From assembly GCA_002812745.2 (NCBI GenBank), contig NCSJ02000334.1:1-44885 (forward strand): DNA of 44,885 nucleotides. The letters are read 5' to 3'. This DNA is from Scytalidium lignicola. Lineage: Eukaryota > Ascomycota > Leotiomycetes. The notes under the pieces are model-generated. The model was not told where the DNA came from and searched no databases. It worked only from the letters and a program-made list of their open reading frames with translations. Positions within the stretch are counted from its first letter, which is position 1, and each line of letters starts with the position of its first letter. A program made the translations under genes and the position numbers. Shown one piece after another: positions 23,162 through 36,453 of the stretch.

Positions 23162-24428
23162 ATGATGGCTTGTAACCTTCAGTCCTCCGTTCACCAACCG
23201 GGTGGCGTAAGCTTGTGAGGGGCATCCTTTGCTCCTCTTCGAAGCTCTCTCTCTTCGAAGTGGGCAGCCTACCCCCACGGCAATCGGGTGATGGACGCTG
23301 TCGATTTCATTAGCACAACGGGCCAGCTGACTGTATTGGGGATGTCGACGTCGGGAGAGGCCAAGGGGGGGAATGCAACGACGGTTTCAAGGCGATTGGT
23401 TACAGCCACAACGACCATGACGACGGTTCTGCCGGAAGAGAAGGAGGCTCTTTCTCCCACGGCTACCGTTCGAGGCTTTGATACAAAAGGGCGAGAGGCA
23501 CGCATAAGTTTGACCGTAGATCAGAATGAATGGGGAGGAGTACTGCAGGACCCGAGAAAGTCTAGTGCTGTGCCTACTACAGTTCGAAGTGGTATACTGC
23601 CAGTTGTGGATTTGGGGAAGAATATTAGTTGCGTCTTTCCTTCCAATGGGGTCGAGATGAAGGAGCTCAGTAAGTTTTTCTTGGTTTTTTTGTAGAATTA
23701 TATCTAGAATTAAATGACTGACAACCTTCTAGTGACCAAGTGCATTGAAACCTCTAGAGCATCAGCAACTAAGATTGCGGGTCAACCGGCTAATTTTGGG
23801 CTCGTCTTGCCCGGTGTCTACCGATCAAGTTATCCTCAGAAAGAGGACTTCGAATTCCTCCGAACATTGGGACTAAAATCCATTGTGTAAGCCGCTCTTT
23901 TCTCTGAGTCTATATTTCCAATTTTTCTAACACATTTTAGAACTCTCGTGAAAAATGATATTCCTGAGGATTACAAAGCCTTTATCGAATCTCTAGGCAT
24001 TAAACACTTCATAATCGACATGCAAGGCACCAAGAAAGAAGCCATCTCTGATTCCATCATGGCCTCGATCATGGAACTTGTACTCAACCCCGCTAATCAT
24101 CCTATCCTCATGCATTGCAACCACGGCAAGCATCGAACAGGCTGCGCAACAGCCGTGATCCGACACCTTTCGGGCTGGGATCTACCTGCAATTCTTGCTG
24201 AATACGAAGGTTACGCATCCCCTAAGGTTAGGGAGGTTGATATCAGGTATATCACCGAATATCAAGTCTCTCGTCTCAGGGGTCNTTTTTTTACCGAAGC
24301 GGACAATGGGATTGAGAGATAATAGCCATGTAGCGTTAGTTGATAGACGCATGACTAGGTTCCTCCTTGGTACCATTGTCGTGCTGATGATTTGGTTGAG
24401 CACCGTTGGCATTTTGGGGAAGGGTTAG
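23162..24428 (+). CDS. Siw14/Oca-type atypical phosphatase with C-terminal membrane anchor
   Basis: Four exons: 23162-23206, 23261-23669, 23733-23886, and 23941 onward. The catalytic loop HCNHGKHRTGC (CX5R) and the block NFGLVLPGVYRSSYP mark the plant-and-fungi atypical dual-specificity phosphatase family. Yeast Siw14 is an inositol-pyrophosphate phosphatase, so that is the likely chemistry here. The N-terminal ~160 residues are low-complexity and poorly conserved. As assembled the frame stops at 24322 (329 aa) just after an N at 24285 beside a T run. In the neighbouring frame the sequence continues to 24428 with a clear transmembrane stretch (FLLGTIVVLMIWLSTVGIL), so the true protein is probably membrane anchored. 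Exon 1 is less certain; translation could begin at 23291. Confidence 0.85.
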
Positions 24429-25082
24429 AAAGGACATATCATAAGTTGGGTTGACGTTGAATTGCAAATATTTCTAATTCTCCAACTAGCAAAGGATTGA
24501 TGGAAACAGCATTGGTGAGGGTTTATATGGCGTTTTTAAATGGCAAAGCCCCCAGATATGGAGAGTGGCGGCCAAGGGAGCATTTGATCACTATAAATCA
24601 GGGCAAAAGGAACCAGCACTAGAAGGCCTATAGAAACAGGAGCGTGGTATATATAGTTAGAGCCATTGCTCGGTATCGTGTACACNAAAAAGTCTTGACA
24701 CGGAGCTTTTGTTAACAATTTTGTACTGTAGAATACATGTCTTTACTTTCCTTTCATTCGATGTATCCATTAGAATTTGTGTATGCAGAGGCCTTAATAT
24801 TCAAAGCATGCATCAAAGTTAGGTATTCGTATAATACGACAGAGTTAATTAACTGTCCCTTTACGCTGAATTCCAATAAAATATTACACTTTTTATCTCT
24901 CGAATAAGAAAATTCGAATCAAAAGGGATATCATCCACTGCCTTCCTAACAATTATAAACCACTGCACCTACCATCGATAGTTTATAAATACACAGCCAC
25001 GAGTAACTTGAAATTGAACCCCTAGAGCAAATAACGCCATGGAACGCCTCCCGAACGCTACACCCGAATCAATATATCGCCT
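24429..25082. other. Convergent 3' flank
   Basis: About 650 nt between the stops of the Siw14-type gene (+) and the SWIM/RING gene (-). It is AT-rich, with an N at 24686 next to an A run. No open frame here has recognisable content. Confidence 0.5.
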
Positions 25083-26332
25083 TCACAAGTAGTTCCCATC
25101 CTCGTCATAGTCATTATAATCATCGTGATCATAATAGTCCCTCCAATATGACCTTCGATAGGACCTAGACCGTGGCTGGTGGTAAGTACTCGTATCCCTG
25201 ACATCACTTATTCCCAGTTCCGCGGCAATATTAACGTAGCCTTCCTCATTAACATATCCATCGCCAGACCTAGCGATGCTCTTAATATCATTCTTATCAT
25301 TCTTATCCACGACCCATGGTGTGCGACAATACACGCACTTGACGTCTCCTGATTTAGTCTTTGCCCATTGCTGGAAGCAGTGCTTGTGGACGTTATTGCC
25401 GCAGGCACCTTTACACCAGACGATAGCGTCAGCCATATTTGGTTCAAGATCCATCATACAGATAGGACAGTCCCCTTCAATCGGCTTGCGAGTCGCTCCA
25501 TCCTCCTTGTTCTCGGCTGCTTCATCAGAGGAGAGAGACTGGGGTGTGACTGGAGCCTCTGCGAAGATAGTAGCGAGCTCTGTGGACAGAAATGCAAGTT
25601 GATAAGATAGTGGCTCTTTGACTTTGAGAACATTTACAAGAATCTATGCATGATTAGTCAATGCAACGATAAGTATTAGTTGTTAAAACGCGAGATGCTT
25701 ACATATATAATATGCTTGCATTGGTTCCCCTTTTCCGAGTCCGGACAAGTGCAATCTGGCACTTTGCTAATTGTCACCTGGTAAATATTCCCTGTCGACC
25801 CTGCAATATCAAAAACCTCATTTTCATACTCTCCGCTCTCATGTTGCGTTCTATTTCTATCTATCAAAAACATACGCTGCGTCCGAACTCGGTGGAGACG
25901 TTCAGTATATGATGACGGAGCGTGTGTTCGATATCTCCTAAGTCGCTTCTCCTCTGCTTTTACAGATTTTGAGGGCGAAATGTTCGAGGGGGAAGAGTTG
26001 GTCTTCTTAGTTCTCTTCCTTTTTGGAGTAGTAATTCCCGCCAGCGCCGCGTTTGCTGCTGCTGCGGCAACTTCATCTTCTGGTTCTTCATGAGTAAGGT
26101 CGACATAATCAATCCTACGCTTTCGAGAACGACTTGGATTTCCTACTGGTAGAGGGTTGCCAATTGGCGGGATAAAGCTAACGCCACTGAGTGAGGGCGT
26201 ATTTGGATTCGGTCGATAATGCGATCCTGCGCCGTGTTCTGGATTAACAGGATTTCCAGGTGGGAGCAGCGGAGCAAAACTCTGCGGTGACTGGAGAGAA
26301 GCATTTGCGCTTGGAGATTCTAGTACTCCCAT
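25083..26332 (-). CDS. SWIM and RING zinc-finger protein, probable E3 ubiquitin ligase
   Basis: Two exons on the minus strand: 26332-25703 and 25643-25083, giving 396 aa. A disordered N-terminus contains a basic, nuclear-localisation-like segment (PKRKRTKKTN). A SWIM finger follows with the CxCxnCxH pattern at C194, C196, C205 and H207 (CTCPDSEKGNQCKH); intron 1 falls just after it. A RING-type finger begins with CPIC at 269-272 and ends with CVYC at 313-316, with the middle Cys/His ligands between. The C-terminus is Tyr/Asp/Arg-rich. SWIM plus RING is the arrangement of ZSWIM2-like ubiquitin ligases; the substrate is unknown. The gene is common in filamentous fungi but, as far as I recall, uncharacterised. 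Confidence 0.85.
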
Positions 26333-27439
26333 CTTGCTGAAGGAACGCTGAAATGCAATTAACGGAAGGATCCAGATAGGTCGTGGTAAGATTCAAGGGT
26401 GAGGCGAGTGGAAACGTGCAGTCTGCTTTAATTGAAGAGAAGCAGCCCAAAATTTCAAGAAATAACTGATAAAATCCGTTCTTTACATATGGGCTGAGAA
26501 CGAAGATAAGATTGTCACTGGTTTAAAACATAATGTTTGGAAAAAGTGAACTTCATGATCAAAGGACTAATTATGACCTCTTCGGTACGTCAAGGGTACT
26601 ACTGTACACAATTGCAGTGGGGAATGAGCGCGTCATCACGTGTTGGAGTGTCACGCTTTGTCCAAATTAGTACTAGCTCGATTTCCCCTCGTTTCGCACA
26701 ACTACAAATTTCTTCGTTTCGCTTTCTCTCTCTTCTTTTTGATCTATTTATTGATCCGGCGTTCTATATACCCTTGTTTTGGCTCTCATTGTATCCATTG
26801 ATGCAATGAACTGAGGACTCACTATCCTTGGTTTTCCATAGCCTCATCCACATTCCCGAACAGCCCAGACTGATTTACGCCTTTTCATAATCCCGCCGAC
26901 TTCTCGAGCGCAAGCTTAGTGGGTTCGTCGGGTTCGCTTTGTGCGTACATATTACAATCTACAATCCTCTTGCAGGGTGGTGCCTAGCTTCTACCTTACT
27001 ATACGCACACTCTTTTAAGATTCCCTATATATTTCCCGAGTTTCAAGGGAATGAGTTGTACAGGTTTTCCGAAGACACTCCGTTTTGATGCCTGTTGCAC
27101 ATGTCCTGTAAAATATAGCTGTAATTACATGAACAAAAGGATCTCTTTTAATTTGCCCGGACATCTTGAAGATAAAAATATAATATAATATATCGAAGTT
27201 GGCAGTTTGGGTTTGTCAAATTCGGTAGGTTAGGTCACCGTTCTGTTGTTACGTGTTATGCTTTACCTTTAGACCTTAAAACATGTTGGCACGTAAGAAC
27301 CATGTAAGACTGAATTGCGGTCAAGGTTTGTGTACCTGTTGAAATTTCGCCATGATAGAAAGTTAAAAATGTCTCTTTGCACCTAATTAACTCTCGGTCA
27401 TTTCTTCCCAGTCAACCAAAGTATGTTCTTTCATCTCCT
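26333..27439. other. 1.1-kb spacer, no gene seen
   Basis: It spans the promoter side of the SWIM/RING gene and the 3' side of the phosphotransferase pseudogene. The plus-strand frame at 26537-26809 is hydrophobic and low in information, with no family match. AT-rich runs are present near 27175-27195. Confidence 0.45.
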
Positions 27440-28501
27440 TCATTTTTGTACAAACTCTTCCATGCCGTTTCTCTCTTCTTGGGAGAGCAGCTTCGGCCCC
27501 TCGTCATACCCAGGCTTTTCGAAGAACCTAGGATTTGAGTTTATCATCTGCCAGAAAACCACATCAAATGTCCAGCTCTTTCTTGCGGCATAAGCCATCC
27601 AAAAATCTCCGGTCTCCCAGCTCTCCTTCATCCGCGCTGATAATCGCTGGTCCTCTGTTAGTTGTCCGTCACTGATCATGGAGTCTTCTTGCTCTTTGAG
27701 TGCTTCTAGGAATGTTCTCAGCCTCGGTTCGTATTCCTTTGACCAGTCCAAGATTCCACGAGGCCATTCCTCAGGAGGTTCAAGAAGCAACCACCATAGA
27801 GGACTGTAGGCGAACTCGGCAGGGGCAGCGTAGGTGAACTCCCAGTCTATAACACTAACGATCTTGTCGTTATCGTCGACTAGCACATTTGAACTGAGAG
27901 AAAGAGGATCGAGAAAGTTGAAGCAGGACATTAGCCATTTTACCGTAGGCAAATTTGAGAGTCGTTTCTGATATGTAAGGGTCTAGGATAGGCCTGTCCT
28001 CTTGCTTGAGACCTAGTAAAGACATTAACAACCATTGCTTTTTGAAGTAGATTTAGACAATATACTGGGAGTATTGAGTACCTCGCTCATGGAACGTGCG
28101 TGGCGAATGTATTCCATGAGGATGAAAGGTCCCATTCCAGCTGGTCCTTCATCCAACATGCCATAGCGTAAAACAAACGGCACAGGTATGGCAGTGAAGT
28201 CGGCGACATATCGCATCATGGCTACTTCCCTACGAATCTTCTCTTCGGGGAAGCTGACGATGCCTGGCTGAGGAAAACGGATCAAAAGCGATCCGCCGCG
28301 TTCGAAATTCATTTGTAAACATGCGTTGAACCCTCCTGCTTGAGGGATCTTAAGCTCTGTCGCCAATCCCCCTCCACTTTCCTTTACCATGAAATTACCG
28401 ATAGGACGCAATGCCTCTTCCAGCAGCAACTTTTTACACCAAGCGTCATACTTAGAGCCGCTCCTTGCTCAAGCAAGAGAGTCATATTGCATACCACGCA
28501 T
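27440..28501 (-). pseudogene. Aminoglycoside-phosphotransferase-like (APH fold) pseudogene, internally deleted
   Basis: Reading minus from ATG at 28501, the sequence starts like the common fungal APH-family proteins (MRGMQYDSLA) but meets an in-frame TGA at 28471-28469, where relatives have Trp. The same frame then continues with KYDAWCKK and a good N-lobe (LIRFPQPG, FPEEKIRREVA, GPFILMEYI). After a probable intron it reads RPILDPYISETTLKFAYG and LLQLSRSSFSQ, then jumps into SNVLVDDNDKIVSVIDWEF in another frame. Family members have roughly 100 or more residues between these blocks, including most of the catalytic loop, which is lost here. The C-lobe end (to 27440) is well preserved. With a nonsense codon, an internal deletion and a frame change it cannot make a normal kinase. 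An assembly collapse is the alternative. Confidence 0.75.
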
Positions 28502-29135
28502 TCTGATGATAGAGGATCGAAAGGTAAACTTTCCGAGGATAGAACAATACAGGATTTGGAAAGAGGCGGGTGTGAAAACCACGAATTCTGAAATGGTATT
28601 AGGTAGAGAATGGTATCAATATGAGAAATGAAATGGCATGCAGATCGTTTTACTTCTACTTCGACAACATATCCATGGCGCCCACTGGAGCCTCACGAGG
28701 AGCCCCTTGCATAGGTTAAATACTTTCTGGATGGACCATTGGTTGTGGCTAACGGTTATCTGAAACAATCACCCTGCAATGTCATCTGTTTGTGTGTAAC
28801 AACAGAACTACTGGTTGCAATGAATCCACGGCACAACTATGTAGCTGTTCCGCAGTATGGTATAATTCACTTGAATTCATTATCCACGGGTGACTAGTTC
28901 ACTAGAAAACTTAGGCTCATGAATTCAGCACATTCGTATAACTTTCCATTCATAATCCAGCACAACTAGTGCGTTGCCTCGTTAATACAAAGNAAAAAAA
29001 AGCCTGGTATAGGTTTAACTCTTGTCAAATTCATATATCCCGGTGCACCGTGATGGCATTCTAATGTTTGTTAGAAATCTTTGATAGCTTTTTTATTGCC
29101 GGGGTTTAAAAGACTCACCGAATGCATGCAACATC
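28502..29135. other. Spacer, no gene seen
   Basis: About 630 nt, AT-rich, with an N at 28993 beside an A run. It should hold the former promoter of the pseudogene and the 3' flank of the unknown gene at 29136. The frames at 28340-28631 (+) are antisense shadows of the pseudogene. Confidence 0.45.
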
Positions 29136-31603
29136 TTAGTATTGTCCAGTGGGAACGTAGTGGAATATTCCAGGGCAGTTAGGATAAGAAGGAGTACGAA
29201 CATTAGCCGATTCAGTAGACTCTTGTGCTTGGTTTTCAGGAACTGCAGTGGCACTGTCGCTGGTATGAGCTTGCTTCTCAATAGCTTTATGAGTTGTTGA
29301 GTTTTCTTTAGAAAGACCACCAGTGCCATGCTCCTCCTCAACTGCATGATGAATAAACAGAGTCTCTAGATGCTCTCCAAGAACTTCATTGATGGTATCT
29401 GTGGTGGGGGTGATTGCTCCCTGAACTGCTTCTCCTGGCACAAAGACGTGATTATCTTCTGCAGGAGACGTAGTGGAGACTGGTAGAACCTGGTCCTCAT
29501 GAGTTGGTGGAAGATAAATGCCAGGACAATTGGGATATGATTGTTGAGTTGGAGATGGCTGATTGTCTGCAATGCCATCACGGCCAGTTCTGAGCAATTC
29601 ACGAACTCTTGAGGAGAATCGATCGACTCCACCTCTAAACCTCTCGCCCCTAGTTCTGCGTCGAACCAGAGATCCTGGCTGTGGTGGGTAAAAGAACCTT
29701 TCACGAGTATCAATAGAGGAGGAGCCACTTCCGGAAGGCAGAGCAACTGGTTGAACGGGGGAGGTTGCCTGGTTCTGTTGAGCGGAACCATCACGATTGG
29801 ATGACATTCTGTTTGTCAGTTGTTGGCGGAAGTGAAGTTCAAATTCCTGTTGAGTAGCAGGAATGGACAAATATGCAACTAGCATCTCATTGAGTGCTTG
29901 AACCCGATTGCTGCGGAGAACGTTCATAAATTGACAAAAGTGAGTTTCAACAACATAACCGTTCCGGGGTACGTATGGATGAACATTCTGACAATAGACT
30001 GAAGCAGCATGTCGTAACAAAGTATCCGAATCAGAAGTCAAAGCTACTGTAGCAGAACCTATTATTATAGGGCTATTGGTTGCTGTCTACAAACATGTTA
30101 ACAATTCATAATTTTCGAGGGTTGAAAATATAAAGGAGGAAGCATTTACCTCAAACGCTCTTGCTACAATTTTCATAACCCAATGGCAACAAGTTGGAGC
30201 TACACGACCCACGTAGGGGGCATATTGCTCCTCAATGTCACGACCAAGAATTATAAAAGCATCCAATACAGCCAGTCGTCGACGAGTGGAACGCCGTCTT
30301 TCATATCGCAGAAACAATCCACCCCTATTTGTCAACAACCCTAAAGCGGATCTCTTCAGGACATCGTACAGCTTTTCCAGCGTTTGTGTTGAGGTAGGCT
30401 TTTGTTTTTATTGTCATTACCCATCTGATATTCAAGGCATGAATGAAAGGGACTGAGACCTACCCGCTGTGTAGTGATAAAGGTTCGAATGCCACTTAGT
30501 ACGCCAGAGCCTCTGGTCAAATGCATGACCATCATAAGGTATTCAGTCATATCAGACTTTTTTCTATCAGTCAAGCCCCAAATACTACCATGCTGTTCTT
30601 AGCATGAACTTACCACATATCCACGCTTGATATGCTGTCCAAGAGGCTCAAGCTCTTGGATATCATCCATGAAGTTTTGGAAATCCTATCTATTGTCAAA
30701 ACTAAGAGATATATAGGTGAGTAAAGATGAATATTACCTGTACGACAAGCAAATTCAATTCATCCATGTGGGAGTTGAGCCATTCAGATTCCCGTCCAGG
30801 AAATAAAACATCTTCCTGTCTCTATGTCAGGCCAACTTTCTCAAAATACACAAGGTCAATAGCTTACCATTTCATCTATGGCACTGCGTGGGGTCATGAC
30901 CTGCTTCACTTAGTTAAGAACATGTCTATAGTTGGAGAACTTACCACATGATAAGGAAAGCATATTGCTCGATAGGCATTGTCAACCTCTCTTTGGGCAA
31001 AGGCCTCAGCCCACGCTGTAAGGTTCTCTTCAGGACGGGGCATCTTCTTCAGGCCTTCCCTTAATGAAAGATAAAAGATGAGATTAGTCTGCACCAGGCC
31101 TGTCAAGAAGACGGAGCCATGTCACTTTGGAAGATAAGGTTTCTTTTTGCCTTGTTAGATGGAAAGGTCAAGAAGAAGCAAACGCGTTGAGATCATCTTA
31201 ACCACTTTGTCACCAATGGTGATGCTAGTGAGTATATCATAGGCGAGATTTGACGAAGGGTCGCTGAACATAAAGGAGGTAATCTTTTGGAACACTATCA
31301 TATTAACCGTCTGTCCTCATAATTTCTACAACATAATCAGGTGTCAGGATGGATACCTCCAGTAGTCTCTGTCACATCGGACTTATTTGAGTCCTGTGAG
31401 TCTTTCATATGAAGTTCAGCACCATCGCCTGGTTCAGAGACATCAGCAGTAGCTCTGGACTTACCTAGGCTAGTATTACAGTAAATATCCAACAAGAAGG
31501 TTATAGCAGATAAAACAAACTCGTACAGATAAATGCTAGAATTTTGCTCAAAGAGCAGCCTCCTGAGATGAAGCTTTGTAAAAACATATAGGACAATATG
31601 TAA
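29136..31603 (-). CDS. Unknown multi-exon protein with C-terminal SYPNCPGI repeats, 5' end uncertain
   Basis: I do not recognise this family. Exons, read minus: 31603-31357, 31294-about 31214, 31099-30945, 30900-30868, 30821-30738, 30685-30614, 30556-30464, 30398-30150 and 30086-29136. From the third exon on, every junction closes in frame and all six introns are phase 0, each with a G|GTA donor. The core looks alpha-helical and globular, with blocks such as LREGLKKMPRPEENLTAWAE, FPGRESEWLNSHMDELN, LGLLTNRGGLFLRYERRRST and CQNVHPYVPRNGYVVETHFC. The last exon adds a long disordered Pro/Gln/Thr-rich tail in which SYPNCPGI occurs twice, the second time near the C-terminus. No membrane helix or signal peptide is seen in the firm part. 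The second exon's donor (GTGACA) and the true start are unresolved. Confidence 0.6.
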
Positions 31604-32093
31604 CTAGAATTCCGAGAACAGGAGTCAATCCGAGCTATGCCATATTTTAAGTATCTTCAAACTTCATGTACATTTGATAAAGCCTTTAGGGGGAAAATAA
31701 ACTACAGCAGATAATATTTCTATCACCTAGAATGCATCACGAATTCTGCTCTAACTTCTCTACTTGGGCGTAATATATGATGTCTGTAGTTCTCAGGAAA
31801 ATCATTGAAGACACTGATTCATAGCATATTTTTGTATTCTTGTTGCCACTTGGTTGTATAGTCTATTTATATAGTCTGTCTAATACCAAATATAAGGTGT
31901 CCATAATCTGGTCTACCAGAAACTTGACTTCCTTGCTGCTAAACTGCTGGCATGATCGTCACAGCCTCAGCAACAACTCTCATGTATGCAAAAGAAATGT
32001 AAAGCCATGGAAACATGGCATGATATGGTCTATTGAGACATTTAAGGAAAAGAAGAACTCAGGTACCTGTTATGTTTTAAAAGCACATTACTT
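31604..32093 (-). other. Coding-like fragments upstream of the unknown gene
   Basis: On the minus strand several open pieces look protein-like but do not join cleanly. One frame runs through MFPWLYISFAYMRVVAEAV to a TAG, then continues in the same frame as VSGRPDYGHLIFGIRQ before a TAA. Another piece reads FPENYRHHILRPSREV near 31800-31740. They may be 5' exons of the unknown gene, or a decayed gene between it and GLR1. No start codon could be fixed. Confidence 0.25.
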
Positions 32094-34218
<2,125 letters not shown>

Positions 34219-35220
34219 ATGGCACTCAACCTTCCCTCCACGTTCAAGCTCGTACAACTTAGAGCCCTCGCATTCCAATGTGGCGTCTCCAGCTCAGGCA
34301 CCAAGCCAATTCTCCGTCAACGCCTCATCGATGAGATCACACCAGCGGCTAAGCATGGCTCACAACGAACCCGAATCCTCAGTATCGATATGGGTATTCG
34401 GAATCTGGCTTATTGCGTTCTAGATATACCTTCTAGTTCAGGGAAAGGTATCTCTACTCCGCACACTAAAATCTCATCTCGGCCTTCAATTCATGCCTGG
34501 CAACGCCTCTCCGTATCAACTTCTCCGACGATTCATATCGATGCATCCAAAGCTTCTGCAATTGCTCCTCCAAAGGAGTCCTTCTCCCCAGCAAGTCTGT
34601 CTGCTGCAGCGTACACCCTCCTTCGTACAAGGCTACTCCTAGAGAACCCGACTCACATTTTAATAGAGCGTCAACGCTTCCGCTCAACTTCAAGCCCGCA
34701 CATCCTTGAATGGACGGTTAGGGTAAACATGCTCGAATCAATCCTTTATGCTGTTCTGCACACGTTAAAGGCCGAGGGCATATGGGCTGGTCAGGTCCTC
34801 AGCATCACCCCTGGCAAGGTTGGTCCGTTCTGGGTTGGCGAGGACGAGAAGGCAGTGCTAGACGGGATTGCACCCGGGATAGTCGGTAAATCAAGAAAGA
34901 CAAAGACTGCCAAGATCAGAAATAAGGGCTTGAAGATTGACCTCGTGCGGAAATGGCTGGAGACTGGAGATATGGTGACGCTGGGAAATGAGGAGGTGAA
35001 GAAGACCGCTAATGCTTATTTAGAGAAGTGGAATCGACTTCCAGGACAGAAGGGGACGAGAAAACCTGCCCTCGACAGTATAACAGAACAACCACTTGAA
35101 CAAATGGGGAAACTAGACGATTTAGCTGATAGTTTGCTCCAGGGCATGGCATGGGTACAGTGGGAAAAGAATAAAATCCTTGCTTTGAAAGAGGGAGTGG
35201 ATGCATTATTAACATCCTGA
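34219..35220 (+). CDS. Mitochondrial Holliday-junction resolvase (Cce1/Ydc2 family)
   Basis: Single exon, 333 aa. The N-terminus is a SAP-like DNA-binding helix pair (residues 8-40, FKLVQLRALAFQCGVSSSGT). The RNase-H-like catalytic domain follows, with acidic residues at D57 (SIDMGIRNLAY), E150 (LIERQRF) and D300/D301/D304 (LDDLADSLLQG), the pattern of yeast Cce1 and fission-yeast Ydc2. These enzymes cut four-way junctions in mitochondrial DNA. A 4-nt-earlier ATG (34215) is out of frame. No mitochondrial presequence is encoded from this ATG, but the frame is open upstream to 34030 with presequence-like residues. There is only a 2-base overlap of the two ATG contexts (ATGCATGG), so leaky scanning is plausible. 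Confidence 0.92.
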   Translation: MALNLPSTFKLVQLRALAFQCGVSSSGTKPILRQRLIDEITPAAKHGSQRTRILSIDMGIRNLAYCVLDIPSSSGKGISTPHTKISSRPSIHAWQRLSVSTSPTIHIDASKASAIAPPKESFSPASLSAAAYTLLRTRLLLENPTHILIERQRFRSTSSPHILEWTVRVNMLESILYAVLHTLKAEGIWAGQVLSITPGKVGPFWVGEDEKAVLDGIAPGIVGKSRKTKTAKIRNKGLKIDLVRKWLETGDMVTLGNEEVKKTANAYLEKWNRLPGQKGTRKPALDSITEQPLEQMGKLDDLADSLLQGMAWVQWEKNKILALKEGVDALLTS

Positions 35221-36453
35221 CGGAACAACTCCATACTTCACAAATCTTTCAGCTTATGTAGCATAACTTCTATACCATACCTATAATCGCGAGCTCAATA
35301 GACTCATGCACAGCTAGATACGGGATAAATCAAATCTTGTAGTATCTCGTTAAAATCAATACAAAAAAGTCTCCAACAAACGAATAAAATCAAGAGCAGC
35401 GATTGTGAATCTGTCTATTCCCTATCTCTATATTTCTCAGATGGTTTACCCGAATTAAACTAAACAGAACTCCTTCTAAACTGGTGAGTTCTCTCTAGAA
35501 TATGAACTATTAACAATTGTATGGAGATTGAAGGGTGTTGAAGCTGCGACTGAATTCTCTCCGAAATGCAGATTTCCCCTCGTTTTGAAATGGCTTAGCT
35601 CCAGGAACGCGTAATTAATCCCTGTCAATGCCTGGAACCGTGGGGTTTCGGGCTCCAACCACCAAGGGTTGATGTGATGTCAAATGTTGGTAAGTTTGAA
35701 AATTAGATATTTGTGCAATAAAAAATGCTTCTCAACATTATCATTCACTAGCTATGAGATTGTTTACACATATATCCCATTTACTTTATAGTCTAGGTAA
35801 TCAATATTGTCTCTCGTTACGTCAATTTATTTAACTCGCAGGCTTCAACTAGTCAGACGTATGCCGGATTTAGAGCCGATCAATGTATTTACAAAATGTA
35901 GAACTCTTAACACAAAATGCTTGACTCGCATCTGGCTGTCACAATATAATTATCTACCGGAAGGTGTTATGGTTTCGCCCAATATCTTCCGAGTCTGTGT
36001 AGTCTTTGAGCATAGTAAATCTCCGAAAATTCTTCAAATTAGTATCACTGCAAAGAATGAAACCAATATCACAAGCACTTGTGAACTTAACTGTCGATGA
36101 ATGTCTCCTGTATCTTTCAGAGGTTAATGTGTGAGGAGCGGTTAGGACTGCTTACGGCAANTTTTTTACAAAAGCATTAAATTCTACTGATTTAAAGACT
36201 ACTGTATGTATCTTGTATTCAGTCCACAGATACGAGGTACAGCAATCTTTTCTCTCTGAAAAACATGGTCATCTCCTGAGTATCTATTTGAGAACTCCAA
36301 TGACTAGAACATCAATCTAAGAGCTACTCAGAAACATACCATTTCTGTCACCTACACAAATAAGAGTTCTGTACATGATCATCGACTGCTGTAAACAAAG
36401 CTTCTGGAAGTCCCTGCATAGCAATTTTATATTATTCTATCTGTTTATTTGAT
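35221..36453. other. 1.2-kb convergent spacer, no gene seen
   Basis: It lies between the stops of the resolvase gene (+) and SKI8 (-). The sequence is AT-rich with an N at 36161 before a T run. The frame at 35807-36100 (+) has no recognised content and no splice partners. I see no RNA gene. Confidence 0.45.
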
